NCBI GenBank assembly: GCA_002427525.1
Contig: DIRP01000018.1
Span: 40,043-104,042 of the forward strand
DNA: 64,000 bases
Direction: 5' to 3'
DNA from: Bacteroidales bacterium UBA5433
GTDB lineage: Bacteria > Bacteroidota > Bacteroidia > Bacteroidales > UBA932
Notes under the pieces: generated by a model
Seen by the model: only the letters and a program-made list of their open reading frames with translations
Database searches by the model: none
What the model was told of the DNA's origin: nothing
Shown here: piece by piece, positions 35,927 through 45,866 of the stretch
Position numbering within the stretch: the first letter of the stretch is position 1
Layout of the letters: each line of letters starts with the position of its first letter
Made by a program: the position numbers and the translations under genes

Positions 35927-37296
35927 AAGCCTATCTCCTTAAGACATGTTGTAATAGGGTCTACCAGGCGGTCAATATTCCCGGCTCCCAGTGTAAGGAG
36001 TACCTGTGGTCGTGTTTCTCTAACAAAATGTACCACTTCTGCAGGTTCCAGCACATAGCAATCTTTTGTGGTAAGCATGGCGGCAAGCATTTCCGAATCA
36101 ACTCCCGGAATGGGGGTTTCGCGTGCCGGATATACCGGCAATAGAACCACCCGGTCCAGCAGGTCCAGACTTTTTGCGAATTCCCGGGCAAAATCCCGGG
36201 TTCTGGAATACAGATGGGGTTGAAATATACCGGTAATTTTCTTGTTGGGAAACCATTCTCTTACAGAAAGCACAGTCGCCCGGATTTCGGCGGGGTGGTG
36301 TGCATAATCATCAATATAGCAACATCCTTCTGTATGGTAACGGACATCCATGCGTCTGGTAACACCGCAAAATGTAGCCAGCGCTTCCCTTATGGCTGTA
36401 GGTTTGATGCCGGCTAAAAAGGCAAGAGCTGCGGCTGCGACGGCATTTTCAACATGAATCCGTCCCGGTATGCCCAGGTGGCAATCTTGTAACACGTTCC
36501 CTTTAAGTACCAGATCAAACGTATATTTTCCACCCGGTCCCGGACGTGCGTTGCACGTATAGAAATCACATTCTTGTTTGTAATCGTACGTGTACAGTGT
36601 AACATCCCGTTGCAGGTGCAAGGGAAGTGTAATTCCCTTTTTTATTACAAGCGAACCACCGGGAACCACTTGTGAGGCAAACTCGGCAAAGGCTTCTTTG
36701 ACGGCTTGGTGTGTGCCGTAAATGTCCAGGTGATCTGCTTCTGCAGAAGTGATTACGGCAAACTGCGGATGCAGTTGCAGGAAAGAGCGGTCGTATTCAT
36801 CTGCTTCTGCAACCAAAAAACGTCCCTTACTTAAGAGCAGGTTGGAATTGTAATTCCTGGAAATACCGCCAAGAAAGGCAGTACAACCCGTTCCCGCATG
36901 TTGCAGTATGTGAGCCAGGAGCGTAGAAGTAGTAGTTTTTCCGTGGGTTCCGGCAACGGCCAACGTAGTGTGCTTTTCTGCAATACGTCCCAGAGCAGCA
37001 GAACGTTTTATAATATCGTATCCGTTTGTGCCGAGCCAACTATATTCTTTGTGGTTGGGAGGAAGGGCCGGCGTATAAATGACCAGTGTATGTGCTTTGT
37101 CCCGGATTACTTGTTTCGGTATTCTTTCGGGATCGTCTTCAAAGTGGATGTCCATTCCTTCCTTTTGCAGCAAATCTGTGAGGTGCGTTTGTGTAAGGTC
37201 GTACCCCGCCACAAAAGCCCCTGCATGGTGGTAGTACCTTGCCAGCGCACTCATGCCAATGCCTCCGATTCCCAGAAAATAAACGTTTTTAATCAT
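35923..37296 (-). CDS. murC: UDP-N-acetylmuramate--L-alanine ligase
   Basis: Adds L-alanine to UDP-MurNAc. The 457 residues begin with FLGIGGIGMSALARYYH (nucleotide-sugar loop), have the ATP loop AVAGTHGKTTTSTLLAHIL, the DEYDRSF motif in AEADEYDRSFLQL, and YIDDYAHHPAEIRATV. All Mur ligase motifs are intact. Overlaps murG and ftsQ by ATGA on both sides. Confidence 0.97.
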   Translation of the reverse strand: MIKNVYFLGIGGIGMSALARYYHHAGAFVAGYDLTQTHLTDLLQKEGMDIHFEDDPERIPKQVIRDKAHTLVIYTPALPPNHKEYSWLGTNGYDIIKRSAALGRIAEKHTTLAVAGTHGKTTTSTLLAHILQHAGTGCTAFLGGISRNYNSNLLLSKGRFLVAEADEYDRSFLQLHPQFAVITSAEADHLDIYGTHQAVKEAFAEFASQVVPGGSLVIKKGITLPLHLQRDVTLYTYDYKQECDFYTCNARPGPGGKYTFDLVLKGNVLQDCHLGIPGRIHVENAVAAAALAFLAGIKPTAIREALATFCGVTRRMDVRYHTEGCCYIDDYAHHPAEIRATVLSVREWFPNKKITGIFQPHLYSRTRDFAREFAKSLDLLDRVVLLPVYPARETPIPGVDSEMLAAMLTTKDCYVLEPAEVVHFVRETRPQVLLTLGAGNIDRLVDPITTCLKEIGL

Positions 37297-38411
37297 AATT
37301 CCAGTACAAGTTTTGCAATATCTTCCGCTGCATGGGGCCGGCTCAGTTGTAATATGTTTTCTGACAGGGTTTGCAGTTCACTTTCCTTAAATACAAGGTC
37401 GACGGCTGTATGCATCAATACTTTGGTGGCTTCTTTATCCGGAATCATATACCCGGCTTTTTCTTTTACCAGAGCCATGGCGTTGTGTGTCTGGTGGTCT
37501 TCTGCCACATTGGGAGAAGGCACAAATATACACGCCTTGCCTGCAGCACAGAGTTCGGAAATACTTCCGGCACCTGCCCGGGTTAGTACCAGATCTGCTG
37601 CCGCAAATGCCAAATCCATACGTTCAATGAATTCGTGAGCATACACAGGTACCTGTTCGTAACGGGTCAAAACTTCGCGGGCCCTTCCAATACCGTTCCT
37701 GCCGCATTGCCAGATTATTTGAACCGGCCGGTCTTTAGCCTCAGGCAGGTATGCTTCCAGACACGTATTCAATGTGCCTGCACCCAGGCTGCCACCAATA
37801 ACTAAAATGGTTTTTAAGTGGGGTGCCAGCCCGAAATGGTCCAGAGCCTCTTTTTTAGTTACTTCCGTTGCCGGACGGATGTTGTTACGTATGGGATTGC
37901 CTGTTAATACTATTTTTGAAGCAGGAAAAAAACGTTCCATTTCCGGATAAGCAACACATATACGCGTGGCGCGGGACGCCAGTTTTTGGTTTGTTTTTCC
38001 GGCAAAACTGTTTTGTTCCTGCAGCAAGTAAGGAATTTTCATCCGTGCCGCTACCCAAAGCAGGGGACCGCTGGCGTATCCTCCAACTCCCACAGCGGCA
38101 TGGGGACGGAAATCACGAAGGACCCGATAGGATTTGAATAAACTTTTGAACAACAAAAACGGCAATTTTACGTTGGCGGCCAATGCCCGGCGTGAAAATC
38201 CTCTCTGAAGTCCTGCTATGGGTAATCCAACGACACGGTATCCCGCTGCCGGCACTTTTTCCATTTCAATTTTTCCCAGGGCTCCAACAAACAAAAATTC
38301 CGCAGCCGGATTTTTTGCCCGGATGGCATTGGCAATGGATATGGCAGGGAATACGTGTCCGCCTGTACCGCCACCACTTATGATAATTTTAGGATTGCTG
38401 TTCTGTTGCAT
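37293..38411 (-). CDS. murG: UDP-GlcNAc--undecaprenyl-PP-MurNAc-pentapeptide transferase
   Basis: Makes lipid II by adding GlcNAc to lipid I on the cytosolic face. The 372 residues contain IISGGGTGGHVFPAISIANAI, GVGGYASGPLLWVA, LVIGGSLGAGTLN and the donor-site region ADLVLTRAGAGSISELCAAGKACIFVPSP. Length normal. It overlaps ftsW by 23 bases upstream and murC by ATGA downstream. Confidence 0.97.
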   Translation of the reverse strand: MQQNSNPKIIISGGGTGGHVFPAISIANAIRAKNPAAEFLFVGALGKIEMEKVPAAGYRVVGLPIAGLQRGFSRRALAANVKLPFLLFKSLFKSYRVLRDFRPHAAVGVGGYASGPLLWVAARMKIPYLLQEQNSFAGKTNQKLASRATRICVAYPEMERFFPASKIVLTGNPIRNNIRPATEVTKKEALDHFGLAPHLKTILVIGGSLGAGTLNTCLEAYLPEAKDRPVQIIWQCGRNGIGRAREVLTRYEQVPVYAHEFIERMDLAFAAADLVLTRAGAGSISELCAAGKACIFVPSPNVAEDHQTHNAMALVKEKAGYMIPDKEATKVLMHTAVDLVFKESELQTLSENILQLSRPHAAEDIAKLVLEL

Positions 38412-39591
38412 CTTGCATTAATTCTTTTTTTTCGTTTTCCAAGGTGCGGCTTACCGACAACATCATACCAAAAGCAAGGCCTGTTGCCATAACAGATGAT
38501 CCGCCCAGACTAATGAGTGGAAGGGTCTGTCCCGTCACCGGTATAATGCCTACATTGACCATGATGTGTACCATAGCCTGGGATACGATCAAAATCCCAA
38601 GCCCGCAAACAAGCATGGCAGAAAATGTTTTGGTGCACTTTCTTACAATAATTATAACACTGTATAAAAGCCACATATATAAACCAATAACAAAAGTGCC
38701 GCCCACCAATCCGGTTTCTTCCACAATAATGGAAAAAATGTAATCACTGTTCGATAAGGGAAGTACTTCACGTAAACTGCCCTTTCCCGGGATTTTTCCA
38801 AAAATGCCTCCTGTGGCAATAGCCACTTTGGAAAATACTACCTGATCGTTTTCAACGAGTTCTTTGTCTTTGTCGGAAGTCAGAAAAGAGCCTATTCGTT
38901 TTTCAACAGTTGCCAGGCGCGAAGTGGAGGTCAACGAAGGGTTGTCGTCTTTTTTAATAACTCTGTACAAAACAACGGTTCCATAGAACAGGCCGGCAGC
39001 CAATACTACAATTCCTGCGGTAGCTGCAATGTGCCTGAACTTGACTTTTGAAACAAGCAATAGAATCAGAATGGTAAAAGAGAGTAGAAACCCTGTTGAA
39101 AACCCTTCCCACATGATAGGAATAATGAAAACCAATACCGGCAGGAACAGCCGCAGGAAAAAATCTTTGAACGTAGATAATTTATTGGATTCAAGCACCT
39201 TGGCAACAAAGAGAATCAGGAACACCTTGGCAAATTCTGACGGCTGAAAACGGAAACCGGCTATGGACAGCCAGCGGGTACTCTCGTTAAGTGTATCACC
39301 TCCAAACAGGGTGTAAACAAGCAGTCCCAATCCCACAACATAGGCAACATAGGCCATTTTTCTGTAAAACCCCAGAGGAATAATATGCGCTATATAAATA
39401 ATAAGAAACCCTACCAGTATATGACGCATTTGTTTGAGCATAATGGAAAACGTTGTGGTATTTTCCATAACAGCCTGACGGCTGGAAGAAGAATACACAA
39501 ATACCAGTGAAAGCAGTGAAAAAACGATAACCAGCGCCCACAAAGAAGTATCTCCTTTTAAACGAATTCCTTTTTTTATGCTCTTTCCCAT
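38389..39591 (-). CDS. ftsW: septal peptidoglycan polymerase FtsW
   Basis: SEDS-family glycosyltransferase that polymerises lipid II at the septum. The 400 residues show about ten membrane segments, the conserved RWLSIAGFRFQPSEFAKVFLI, the catalytic-region AIATGGIFGKIPGKGSLREVLP with SNSDYIFSIIVEETG, and GQTLPLISLGGSSV near the end. A hydrophilic insertion of about 40 residues (KKDDNPSLTSTSRLATVEKRI...) precedes the catalytic loop. Partner of FtsI, encoded in the same cluster. Confidence 0.96.
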   Translation of the reverse strand: MGKSIKKGIRLKGDTSLWALVIVFSLLSLVFVYSSSSRQAVMENTTTFSIMLKQMRHILVGFLIIYIAHIIPLGFYRKMAYVAYVVGLGLLVYTLFGGDTLNESTRWLSIAGFRFQPSEFAKVFLILFVAKVLESNKLSTFKDFFLRLFLPVLVFIIPIMWEGFSTGFLLSFTILILLLVSKVKFRHIAATAGIVVLAAGLFYGTVVLYRVIKKDDNPSLTSTSRLATVEKRIGSFLTSDKDKELVENDQVVFSKVAIATGGIFGKIPGKGSLREVLPLSNSDYIFSIIVEETGLVGGTFVIGLYMWLLYSVIIIVRKCTKTFSAMLVCGLGILIVSQAMVHIMVNVGIIPVTGQTLPLISLGGSSVMATGLAFGMMLSVSRTLENEKKELMQDATEQQS

Positions 39592-39594
39592 TTC

Positions 39595-40932
39595 CTACAA
39601 TTTTCTTACGGCTTCTTTAAACTGAATCCCCCTGTCTTCAAAATTTTTGAAAAGGTCAAAACTGGCGCATGCAGGTGAAAGAAGCACCGTGTCGCCCGGC
39701 GCAGATACATCATAAGCCCGGGCTACTGCCTCTTCCATCGAGCGGGCCTCGGCAATTACAGGTACTTTCTCCCCGAAGCATGTCAGCAATTTTTCGTTAT
39801 CTATTCCCAAACAGATGAGTGCTTTTACTTTTTTTTCTACCAGTTCAAAGAGTGAACTGTAATCGTTTCCTTTATCCTCCCCACCGGCTATCCACACAAC
39901 CGGGGTATTCATACTTTCCAGGGCATACCAAACAGAATTCACATTGGTTGCTTTGGAATCGTTGATGTACAAAACGCCCCTGACTTTAGCCACCTGTTCC
40001 ATCCGGTGGGGGATGCCTTTAAATGAAGTGAGGCATTCCCTGATTTGCGGGTTGCTCAGGTTCATTATTTTTGCCGAGAGAGCGGCAGCCATGGAATTGT
40101 AGACATTGTGCTTTCCCTGGAGGGCCAGTTCGTTGATGAACATTTCAAATTCTTCTTCTCCGTAGGCCACATGCATTTTGCCCTCTTTTGCAAAAGCCCC
40201 TTCTGTTACGGCGACTTTCTGTGAAATGGGAAGCATTTGTGCTTTTAGTACAATGTGATTCAGGTGCTCCATGGTAATCTGGTCGTCCCGGCAAAAAATA
40301 AAACAATCTTCTTTGTCCAGGTTTTGCGTAATTCTGAACTTTGCCCGGGCGTATTCCATCAGGTCGTTGCTGTAGCGGTTCAGGTGGTCGGGGGTAATAT
40401 TTAGCAGAACAGCAATGTCTGCTTTGAAATCATACATTCCCTCCAGTTGAAAACTGCTCAGTTCCAGGACGTAGATATCGTAATCCTGCGTGGCTACCTG
40501 AAGTGCAAAACTTTGTCCCACGTTTCCGGCAAGTCCCACATGCAGGCCTGCGTTTTTTAACAGATAATAGATAAGAGAGGCGGTGGTTGTCTTGCCGTTG
40601 CTTCCCGTTATGCATATTTTTTTGGCATGGGTGTACCTGCCGGCAAATTCAATTTCAGAGATTACAGGAATTCCCAATTGGGTCAAGTCTTCCACAACAG
40701 GAGCTGTGTTGGGAATCCCCGGACTTTTTATTACCTGAACCGCGTCTGCCATCTTTGTCAAAGTATGGGTTCCTTCTTCAAATGCCACACCGTGTTCTTT
40801 GAGTAATTTTTTAGCCGGTGGCTGAATGATACCGGAATCTGATAAAAAAACGTCAAATCCTTGTTTCTTAGCAAGTACTGCGGCACCAACTCCGCTTTCT
40901 CCACCTCCCAGTATAACCAGTTTGTTGTTCAT
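39595..40932 (-). CDS. murD: UDP-N-acetylmuramoylalanine--D-glutamate ligase
   Basis: Adds D-glutamate to UDP-MurNAc-L-Ala. The 445 residues include LGGGESGVGAAVLAKKQG, SPGIPNTAP, ITGSNGKTTTASLIYYLL, ELSSFQLEGM, FKGIPHRMEQVAKVRGVLYINDSKATN and LLSPACASFDLFKNFEDRG. All ligase motifs present. It depends on a glutamate racemase for D-Glu; the only racemase-like gene in the window is an exported protein (62460-63824). Confidence 0.97.
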   Translation of the reverse strand: MNNKLVILGGGESGVGAAVLAKKQGFDVFLSDSGIIQPPAKKLLKEHGVAFEEGTHTLTKMADAVQVIKSPGIPNTAPVVEDLTQLGIPVISEIEFAGRYTHAKKICITGSNGKTTTASLIYYLLKNAGLHVGLAGNVGQSFALQVATQDYDIYVLELSSFQLEGMYDFKADIAVLLNITPDHLNRYSNDLMEYARAKFRITQNLDKEDCFIFCRDDQITMEHLNHIVLKAQMLPISQKVAVTEGAFAKEGKMHVAYGEEEFEMFINELALQGKHNVYNSMAAALSAKIMNLSNPQIRECLTSFKGIPHRMEQVAKVRGVLYINDSKATNVNSVWYALESMNTPVVWIAGGEDKGNDYSSLFELVEKKVKALICLGIDNEKLLTCFGEKVPVIAEARSMEEAVARAYDVSAPGDTVLLSPACASFDLFKNFEDRGIQFKEAVRKL

Positions 40933-40945
40933 GTAATATGTGTGA

Positions 40946-42310
40946 TTATCTGATTTTTAATGTTATAATTGTTAAAACAGCCAGCAGGATACTGATAATC
41001 CAGAACCGGACTACTACTTTGGGCTCTGCAATAGGTTCTTCCGGATCTTTCAGGCGAATCTTGCCTTCTACTTTGCTGCGGTCAAATATGTAATGGTCGT
41101 GAAGGGGAGCCCGAACAAAAATGCGTTCACCGGGAACAACGTCTCCCGGGGTGTATTCTCCTTTCTCTATCAATTCTTTTGTTTTGCGTATGCGTGTATG
41201 TTTGTACCAGAAGCGTTGGATGATTACTGAAAGGCTTTCTGCAAGAAAAACCCCGCACAAAATAAGCAACAGCAATTCTACACGGATCATCAGCGCAAAT
41301 ACGGCTACTATACCTCCAAGAGTAAGGCTTCCCACATCCCCCATAAAGACTTGTGCGGGATACGTGTTGTACCATAAAAAGCCAATAAGTGCACCAATCA
41401 GGGCAGACATAAAGACTACCATTTCGCCCGAATTTGGAATGTACATGATATTCAGGTACCGGGCATAAATAATGTTTCCCGACAAATAAGCCAGGACACC
41501 CAATGTAATACCGGCTATGGCTACAGTTCCGGTAGCCAGCCCGTCCCGTCCGTCCGTAAGGTTTGTTCCGTTAGATACAGCTGTAACAATAAAAATGGCT
41601 ACCAGGATGTAGATTACCCAGCCGGCTTTTTGACCAGCCTCTCCTGTAAGAGGAGTAAGCCAGGCGTAATCAAATAAGTTATCTTTTAAGAACGGAATGG
41701 TTGTTTTGGTACTTTTTACATGACGTGTGTATTCAGGTGCTTCCACTTGTTCTGTACTTTCTGCTTCTTTAGACAACGGGCTCATTTCCACTATCACAGC
41801 CCTGTCGCTCATGAACAAAGCAAGGCCAATAATCAGTCCCAGACCTACTTGTCCGTAAATTTTGACTTGCCCTTTCATTCCGTCGTGGTCTTTGCGTTGG
41901 AACCGAAGGAAAAAACGCATAAACTTATTGTCTTCTTTCCCGGATTTTCGTCTGAGTTTAAGCAAGTCGTCAAGTAACCCAATGCCGGCCAGCCACAAGG
42001 TGGATACAATCAGCAGCTGAACGTATAAATTGGTAAGGTCGCATAAAAGAAATACGGCCACCAGCAGGGACAGGATGATGATGATACCTCCCATAGTAGG
42101 CGTGCCCGATTTCCCGTTTTCACCGGTCTTAACAGCGGTGTCTGTAATTTGATTTTTCTTCAGACGGGCAATAATGTACTTGCCGGCAATAAGGGAAACA
42201 AGCAATGCTATAATGACAGAAAAAATAGACCGGACAGAAATATACCGGAACAATCCCATCCCGGGGAAATCCACATGTTGTTTCAGAAATTCAATTAGAT
42301 GGTATAGCAT
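40946..42310 (-). CDS. mraY: phospho-MurNAc-pentapeptide transferase
   Basis: Moves phospho-MurNAc-pentapeptide onto undecaprenyl phosphate, making lipid I. The 454 residues have about ten membrane segments and the family motifs KSGTPTMGGIII, GLLDDLLKL, NGTNLTDGRDGLATG and FMGDVGSLTLGGIVA. It is about 90 residues longer than E. coli MraY; the extra sequence is a charged loop around residues 180-210 (SKEAESTEQVEAPEYTRHVK) and another before the last membrane segment. Such insertions are usual in Bacteroidota. Confidence 0.96.
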   Translation of the reverse strand: MLYHLIEFLKQHVDFPGMGLFRYISVRSIFSVIIALLVSLIAGKYIIARLKKNQITDTAVKTGENGKSGTPTMGGIIIILSLLVAVFLLCDLTNLYVQLLIVSTLWLAGIGLLDDLLKLRRKSGKEDNKFMRFFLRFQRKDHDGMKGQVKIYGQVGLGLIIGLALFMSDRAVIVEMSPLSKEAESTEQVEAPEYTRHVKSTKTTIPFLKDNLFDYAWLTPLTGEAGQKAGWVIYILVAIFIVTAVSNGTNLTDGRDGLATGTVAIAGITLGVLAYLSGNIIYARYLNIMYIPNSGEMVVFMSALIGALIGFLWYNTYPAQVFMGDVGSLTLGGIVAVFALMIRVELLLLILCGVFLAESLSVIIQRFWYKHTRIRKTKELIEKGEYTPGDVVPGERIFVRAPLHDHYIFDRSKVEGKIRLKDPEEPIAEPKVVVRFWIISILLAVLTIITLKIR

Positions 42311-42311
42311 A

Positions 42312-43787
42312 TCATCCGGTTTTTAGCAATTGGGTTAGTATGGCTTTGTCATCAAAAGGATTTTTTACTCCTTTGGTATCCTGGTATGTTTCGTGTCCTT
42401 TTCCGGCAACAAGTATGATGGCTCCCTTGTTGGCCGTCTTTACGGCAGTTTTAATGGCCTGGTACCTGTCGGTAATACGCAGGTTTCGTTCGCGCGCTTC
42501 TGCAGATAAACCTGCAAACATGTGGTCCAGAATAACTTCCGGATCTTCGTGTCTGGGGTTATCGGAGGTGAAAATGCACAAGTCTGCGTACTTGTCTGCA
42601 ATTTGTGCCATCAAAGGCCTCTTGGACTGATCCCGGTTGCCCCCGCACCCCACAACACAGATAAGCTGTTGCCCGGGTGTTAGTAAGGCACGCAGCGTTG
42701 TCAGGGCGTTTTGAAGAGCATCCGGAGTATGTGCAAAATCTACTACAGCCGTCAGGTTGTTGCCTCCTTTTACGTATTCCATACGTCCGCTTACAGTTTT
42801 CAGAGAACTGAGAATACGCAGTATTTCGTCTGCCGGCTGGTTGAGTAAACGGGCGCAGGCATATACAGACAGCAGGTTGTACGCATTGTGCATGCCAATG
42901 AGCGGACTCCAAACCTGAATCCCGTCAATAACCAGGTGCATGCCTTCCGCGTTTTGTTCCAGAACACGGGCTGTGAAATTTGCCATTCTTTTACAGGCAT
43001 AGGTAAACTTTTGTGAACGGCTGTTCTGAATCATGATTTGTCCGTTGCGGTCATCCCCGTTGACCAGAGAAAATGCCTCGGGGGGAAGGGAGTCAAAAAA
43101 TGCTTTTTTGGTATCCCGGTACGCAGCAAAGGTTTTGTGGTAATCCAGGTGGTCCTGGGTAAGGTTTGTAAAGATGCCACCGGCAAAACGCAATCCTGCA
43201 ATTCTTTGTTGATCAATGGCATGAGAACTCACTTCCATAAAACAGAAAGTACAGCCACACGTTACCATTTTGGATAACAGAGCATGTATGGTTAACACGT
43301 CAGGTGTAGTGAGTGAGGTGGGTTCTTGGCTATCTCCCACGTAATTGGCAATGGTAGAGAGCAGACCGCTTTTAAGCCCCATACGGTTGAAGAGCCTGTA
43401 CAACAGGGTGGCAGTTGTTGTTTTGCCGTTGGTCCCCGTGATCCCTACCAGGGTGATTTTTTCGGAGGGGTGGTTATACCATACTGCAGCCACAGTACCC
43501 AATGCTTGCCGGGAATCCGGTACTTCAATAAACGCTACGGTTTCCTTATATTCCTCAACAATTCCGGTATCCTTCAGGCATCCCCGTTGGTATAAAATGG
43601 CGGCTGCCTTTCCAAGCACAGCGTTCCGCACAAACAAATGGCCATCTGTTTCTGTGCCGGGCAGGGCTGCAAAAAGACTGCCTTCTTTTACCTGACGTGA
43701 ATCCTGGCAAATACTGCAAATGTCGCAATCTGCCGGTCCTGTAACCCGGTATTCATTAAGGGTTTGTATGAGTGAGGTTAATTTCAT
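42312..43787 (-). CDS. murE: UDP-MurNAc-L-Ala-D-Glu--meso-diaminopimelate ligase
   Basis: Adds the third residue of the stem peptide. The 491 residues show VGITGTNGKTTTATLLYRL (ATP loop at 118-125), MEVSSHAIDQQRI, DFAHTPDALQNAL and the substrate motif DNPRHEDP (409-416). DNPRxEDP is the meso-diaminopimelate form, as in Gram-negative bacteria; lysine enzymes have DNPA. So the peptidoglycan is predicted to be of the DAP type. Overlaps ftsI by 32 bases. Confidence 0.96.
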   Translation of the reverse strand: MKLTSLIQTLNEYRVTGPADCDICSICQDSRQVKEGSLFAALPGTETDGHLFVRNAVLGKAAAILYQRGCLKDTGIVEEYKETVAFIEVPDSRQALGTVAAVWYNHPSEKITLVGITGTNGKTTTATLLYRLFNRMGLKSGLLSTIANYVGDSQEPTSLTTPDVLTIHALLSKMVTCGCTFCFMEVSSHAIDQQRIAGLRFAGGIFTNLTQDHLDYHKTFAAYRDTKKAFFDSLPPEAFSLVNGDDRNGQIMIQNSRSQKFTYACKRMANFTARVLEQNAEGMHLVIDGIQVWSPLIGMHNAYNLLSVYACARLLNQPADEILRILSSLKTVSGRMEYVKGGNNLTAVVDFAHTPDALQNALTTLRALLTPGQQLICVVGCGGNRDQSKRPLMAQIADKYADLCIFTSDNPRHEDPEVILDHMFAGLSAEARERNLRITDRYQAIKTAVKTANKGAIILVAGKGHETYQDTKGVKNPFDDKAILTQLLKTG

Positions 43788-45543
43788 CTAGTGGAGCGTT
43801 CCAAAAAGGGTTTGTTGTATATATATGGTCTGCAATTTTCTTAAACACAGGAGCTGCCCAGGATGCCCCGTAAAAATTGCTCCGTGTAGGGTTGGAATAC
43901 AGGATAACAATCATGCTGTACATAGGGTCATCAGAAGGGAAAAAGCCGACAAAAGAAGCCTGGTGTTTTCTGTACCCGTTGTGGACATAAGCTCCGTCGT
44001 AAGCAATTTGCGCCGTTCCTGTTTTTCCGGATATGCTGTACCTTGAATCATGAATACGGCTTGCCGTACCGTGCTCTACAACACCCCGGAGTGCCTGATG
44101 GACAGCTTTGAGTGTGCCGGGTGTACATAAAGTCCCGCTCAGGGGTGTATGCTCAAAGTGTTCGGTTACTTTTCCGTGTTGCAGGAACGATTCAATAAAA
44201 TAGGGGGTGACCATGCGGCCGTTGTTGGCAATGGCGTTATAAAAAGTTAGTATATGTAATGGGGTAAGTTGCATTTCATACCCCATAGCAATCATGGGAA
44301 GCGACAATTTGGACCATCCCGGTTCACCGGGGAAGGGAATGGTGGCTCTTCCTTCTCCAATTAATTCAATATTAAGCTTCTCGTTCAGTTTCATGTTGTA
44401 GAGCCTGTTGATGAACCGTTTTTCCTGGGTGCCGTATTTTTCAACGGCCAGCATGGCAAAAGCCACGTTGGAAGATTTTTCAAAGGCTTGTTGTACGGTG
44501 ATGGTACCCAATGAGGAGGTGGCTTCGGTAAAAAGTTTGCCATAATAGCGCCATCCGCCCTTTCCTGTCTTTACGCTGTCTGTCAGATGTACATAACCGT
44601 CTTCCAGAAGGGCTATAAGGGTTGCCAGTTTAAAGGTAGATCCGGGGTTTGTAGATTCACTGATGGCGTAATTGAACGTTTCGTCGTACGAGCCGTTTTT
44701 CATCTTTTTCATATTGACTATAGCCCGGACAGCTCCCGAACGCACTTCCATAACAACGGCTGTGGCTCCCTCAAATATGGAATCTCTGGACAATTGTTCC
44801 CGCAGGGCATTTTCTGCAGCTCCCTGTATATTAATATCCAGCGTGGTCAGAATATCCAGTCCGTTTTTGGGATCTTGCTCGGGGCGATCGGAAACGGGCA
44901 CCCAAATATCTTCTCCCGACCGCCTGCGTACGCGCTGACTTCCCGGATGCCCCTTCAGGTACGTGTTGTAGGCATATTCGATACCCACTCCTGCCTCTTC
45001 GTTGTCGCTGATATATCCTATGGTTCTGTAAGCCAGTCTTCCATATGGATAAATTCGTTTGTCTTTTTGGTTTACAATAAGTCCGCCGCGGAATTTTCCC
45101 AGGTTAAAAACGGGGAAACCTCTGATTTCCAGTAGCTCGTCGTGTGAAACCAGGCGATTCCCTAACGGAAGGTTGCGGTAACCCGGTTTTTTTGTTGTCC
45201 GTGCAGTGGCAATGTATTTTTCATAGTCTGTTGCCGATTTGTCTTCAAACATCCGGGACAGAGATACAGCAAGTGCTCTCAGGTTGCGGTTGAGCATGTC
45301 ATCATCGGGTATGGAGCAATCCATACGTATTTCGTAGAAAGGTACGGTAGTTGCCAGTACCCTTCCGTCGTACCCAAGAATGCTTCCCCTGCCGGCCGGA
45401 ATTTCTGTAGTCCGGTACACAATGGATTCCAGTTGGTTTTTGTAATCGGAGAAAAATTGCAGGTACACAATTTTTCCTACAGCCAACAGGGCAATCAGCA
45501 GGTAAAAGAAATACACAACCAACATTTTGTTTGATGTGTTCAT
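43756..45543 (-). CDS. ftsI: septal penicillin-binding protein (transpeptidase) FtsI
   Basis: Class B transpeptidase that cross-links septal peptidoglycan, partner of FtsW. The 595 residues have an N-terminal membrane anchor (about 9-29), the PBP dimer domain starting at IPAGRGSILGYDGRVLA, and the transpeptidase motifs STFK (302-305), SSN (357-359) and KTGT (507-510). It stops about 70 residues after KTGT, so there is no C-terminal PASTA domain, which many Bacteroidota homologs carry. No sign of a frameshift: the frame runs cleanly into the murE overlap. Confidence 0.95.
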   Translation of the reverse strand: MNTSNKMLVVYFFYLLIALLAVGKIVYLQFFSDYKNQLESIVYRTTEIPAGRGSILGYDGRVLATTVPFYEIRMDCSIPDDDMLNRNLRALAVSLSRMFEDKSATDYEKYIATARTTKKPGYRNLPLGNRLVSHDELLEIRGFPVFNLGKFRGGLIVNQKDKRIYPYGRLAYRTIGYISDNEEAGVGIEYAYNTYLKGHPGSQRVRRRSGEDIWVPVSDRPEQDPKNGLDILTTLDINIQGAAENALREQLSRDSIFEGATAVVMEVRSGAVRAIVNMKKMKNGSYDETFNYAISESTNPGSTFKLATLIALLEDGYVHLTDSVKTGKGGWRYYGKLFTEATSSLGTITVQQAFEKSSNVAFAMLAVEKYGTQEKRFINRLYNMKLNEKLNIELIGEGRATIPFPGEPGWSKLSLPMIAMGYEMQLTPLHILTFYNAIANNGRMVTPYFIESFLQHGKVTEHFEHTPLSGTLCTPGTLKAVHQALRGVVEHGTASRIHDSRYSISGKTGTAQIAYDGAYVHNGYRKHQASFVGFFPSDDPMYSMIVILYSNPTRSNFYGASWAAPVFKKIADHIYTTNPFWNAPLDEINLTHTNP

Positions 45544-45866
45544 GGCGTACTTTTTATCCAGGCGGGCGGATTGGAAGGAGCCTTTAGCTCCGACCCCTTT
45601 GCCTTCAGTTGTTTTTCAATTTCCTGCTGCTGGCTCAGTTGCATAAGAACTGCTGTTTTGCGGGTATAGTCCGCATACTGTACCTGCAGTTCTTTTTCCA
45701 GTTTGTAGTTGGCAACACGGGTTTTTTCCACCGTATTGTTCACGGTGATGTACAGAATGAGCAACCCAAAAATGTACAATATGAAATACAGGTGTTTGGA
45801 GATGACTCCCTGTAGCAGGGTTCTTCCCCCAAAAAGAGTAGATATGATTTGCTCGCTCTTACGCAT
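45540..45866 (-). CDS. ftsL: FtsL-like cell division protein
   Basis: A 108-residue bitopic protein: basic N terminus, one membrane segment (about 24-42, LYFILYIFGLLILYITV), then a coiled-coil-like stretch with heptad hydrophobics up to about residue 92 and a Pro-rich end. Sequence is not conserved enough for a direct match; size, topology and place between rsmH and ftsI support FtsL. Overlaps rsmH by eight bases and ftsI by ATGA. Confidence 0.82.
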   Translation of the reverse strand: MRKSEQIISTLFGGRTLLQGVISKHLYFILYIFGLLILYITVNNTVEKTRVANYKLEKELQVQYADYTRKTAVLMQLSQQQEIEKQLKAKGSELKAPSNPPAWIKSTP

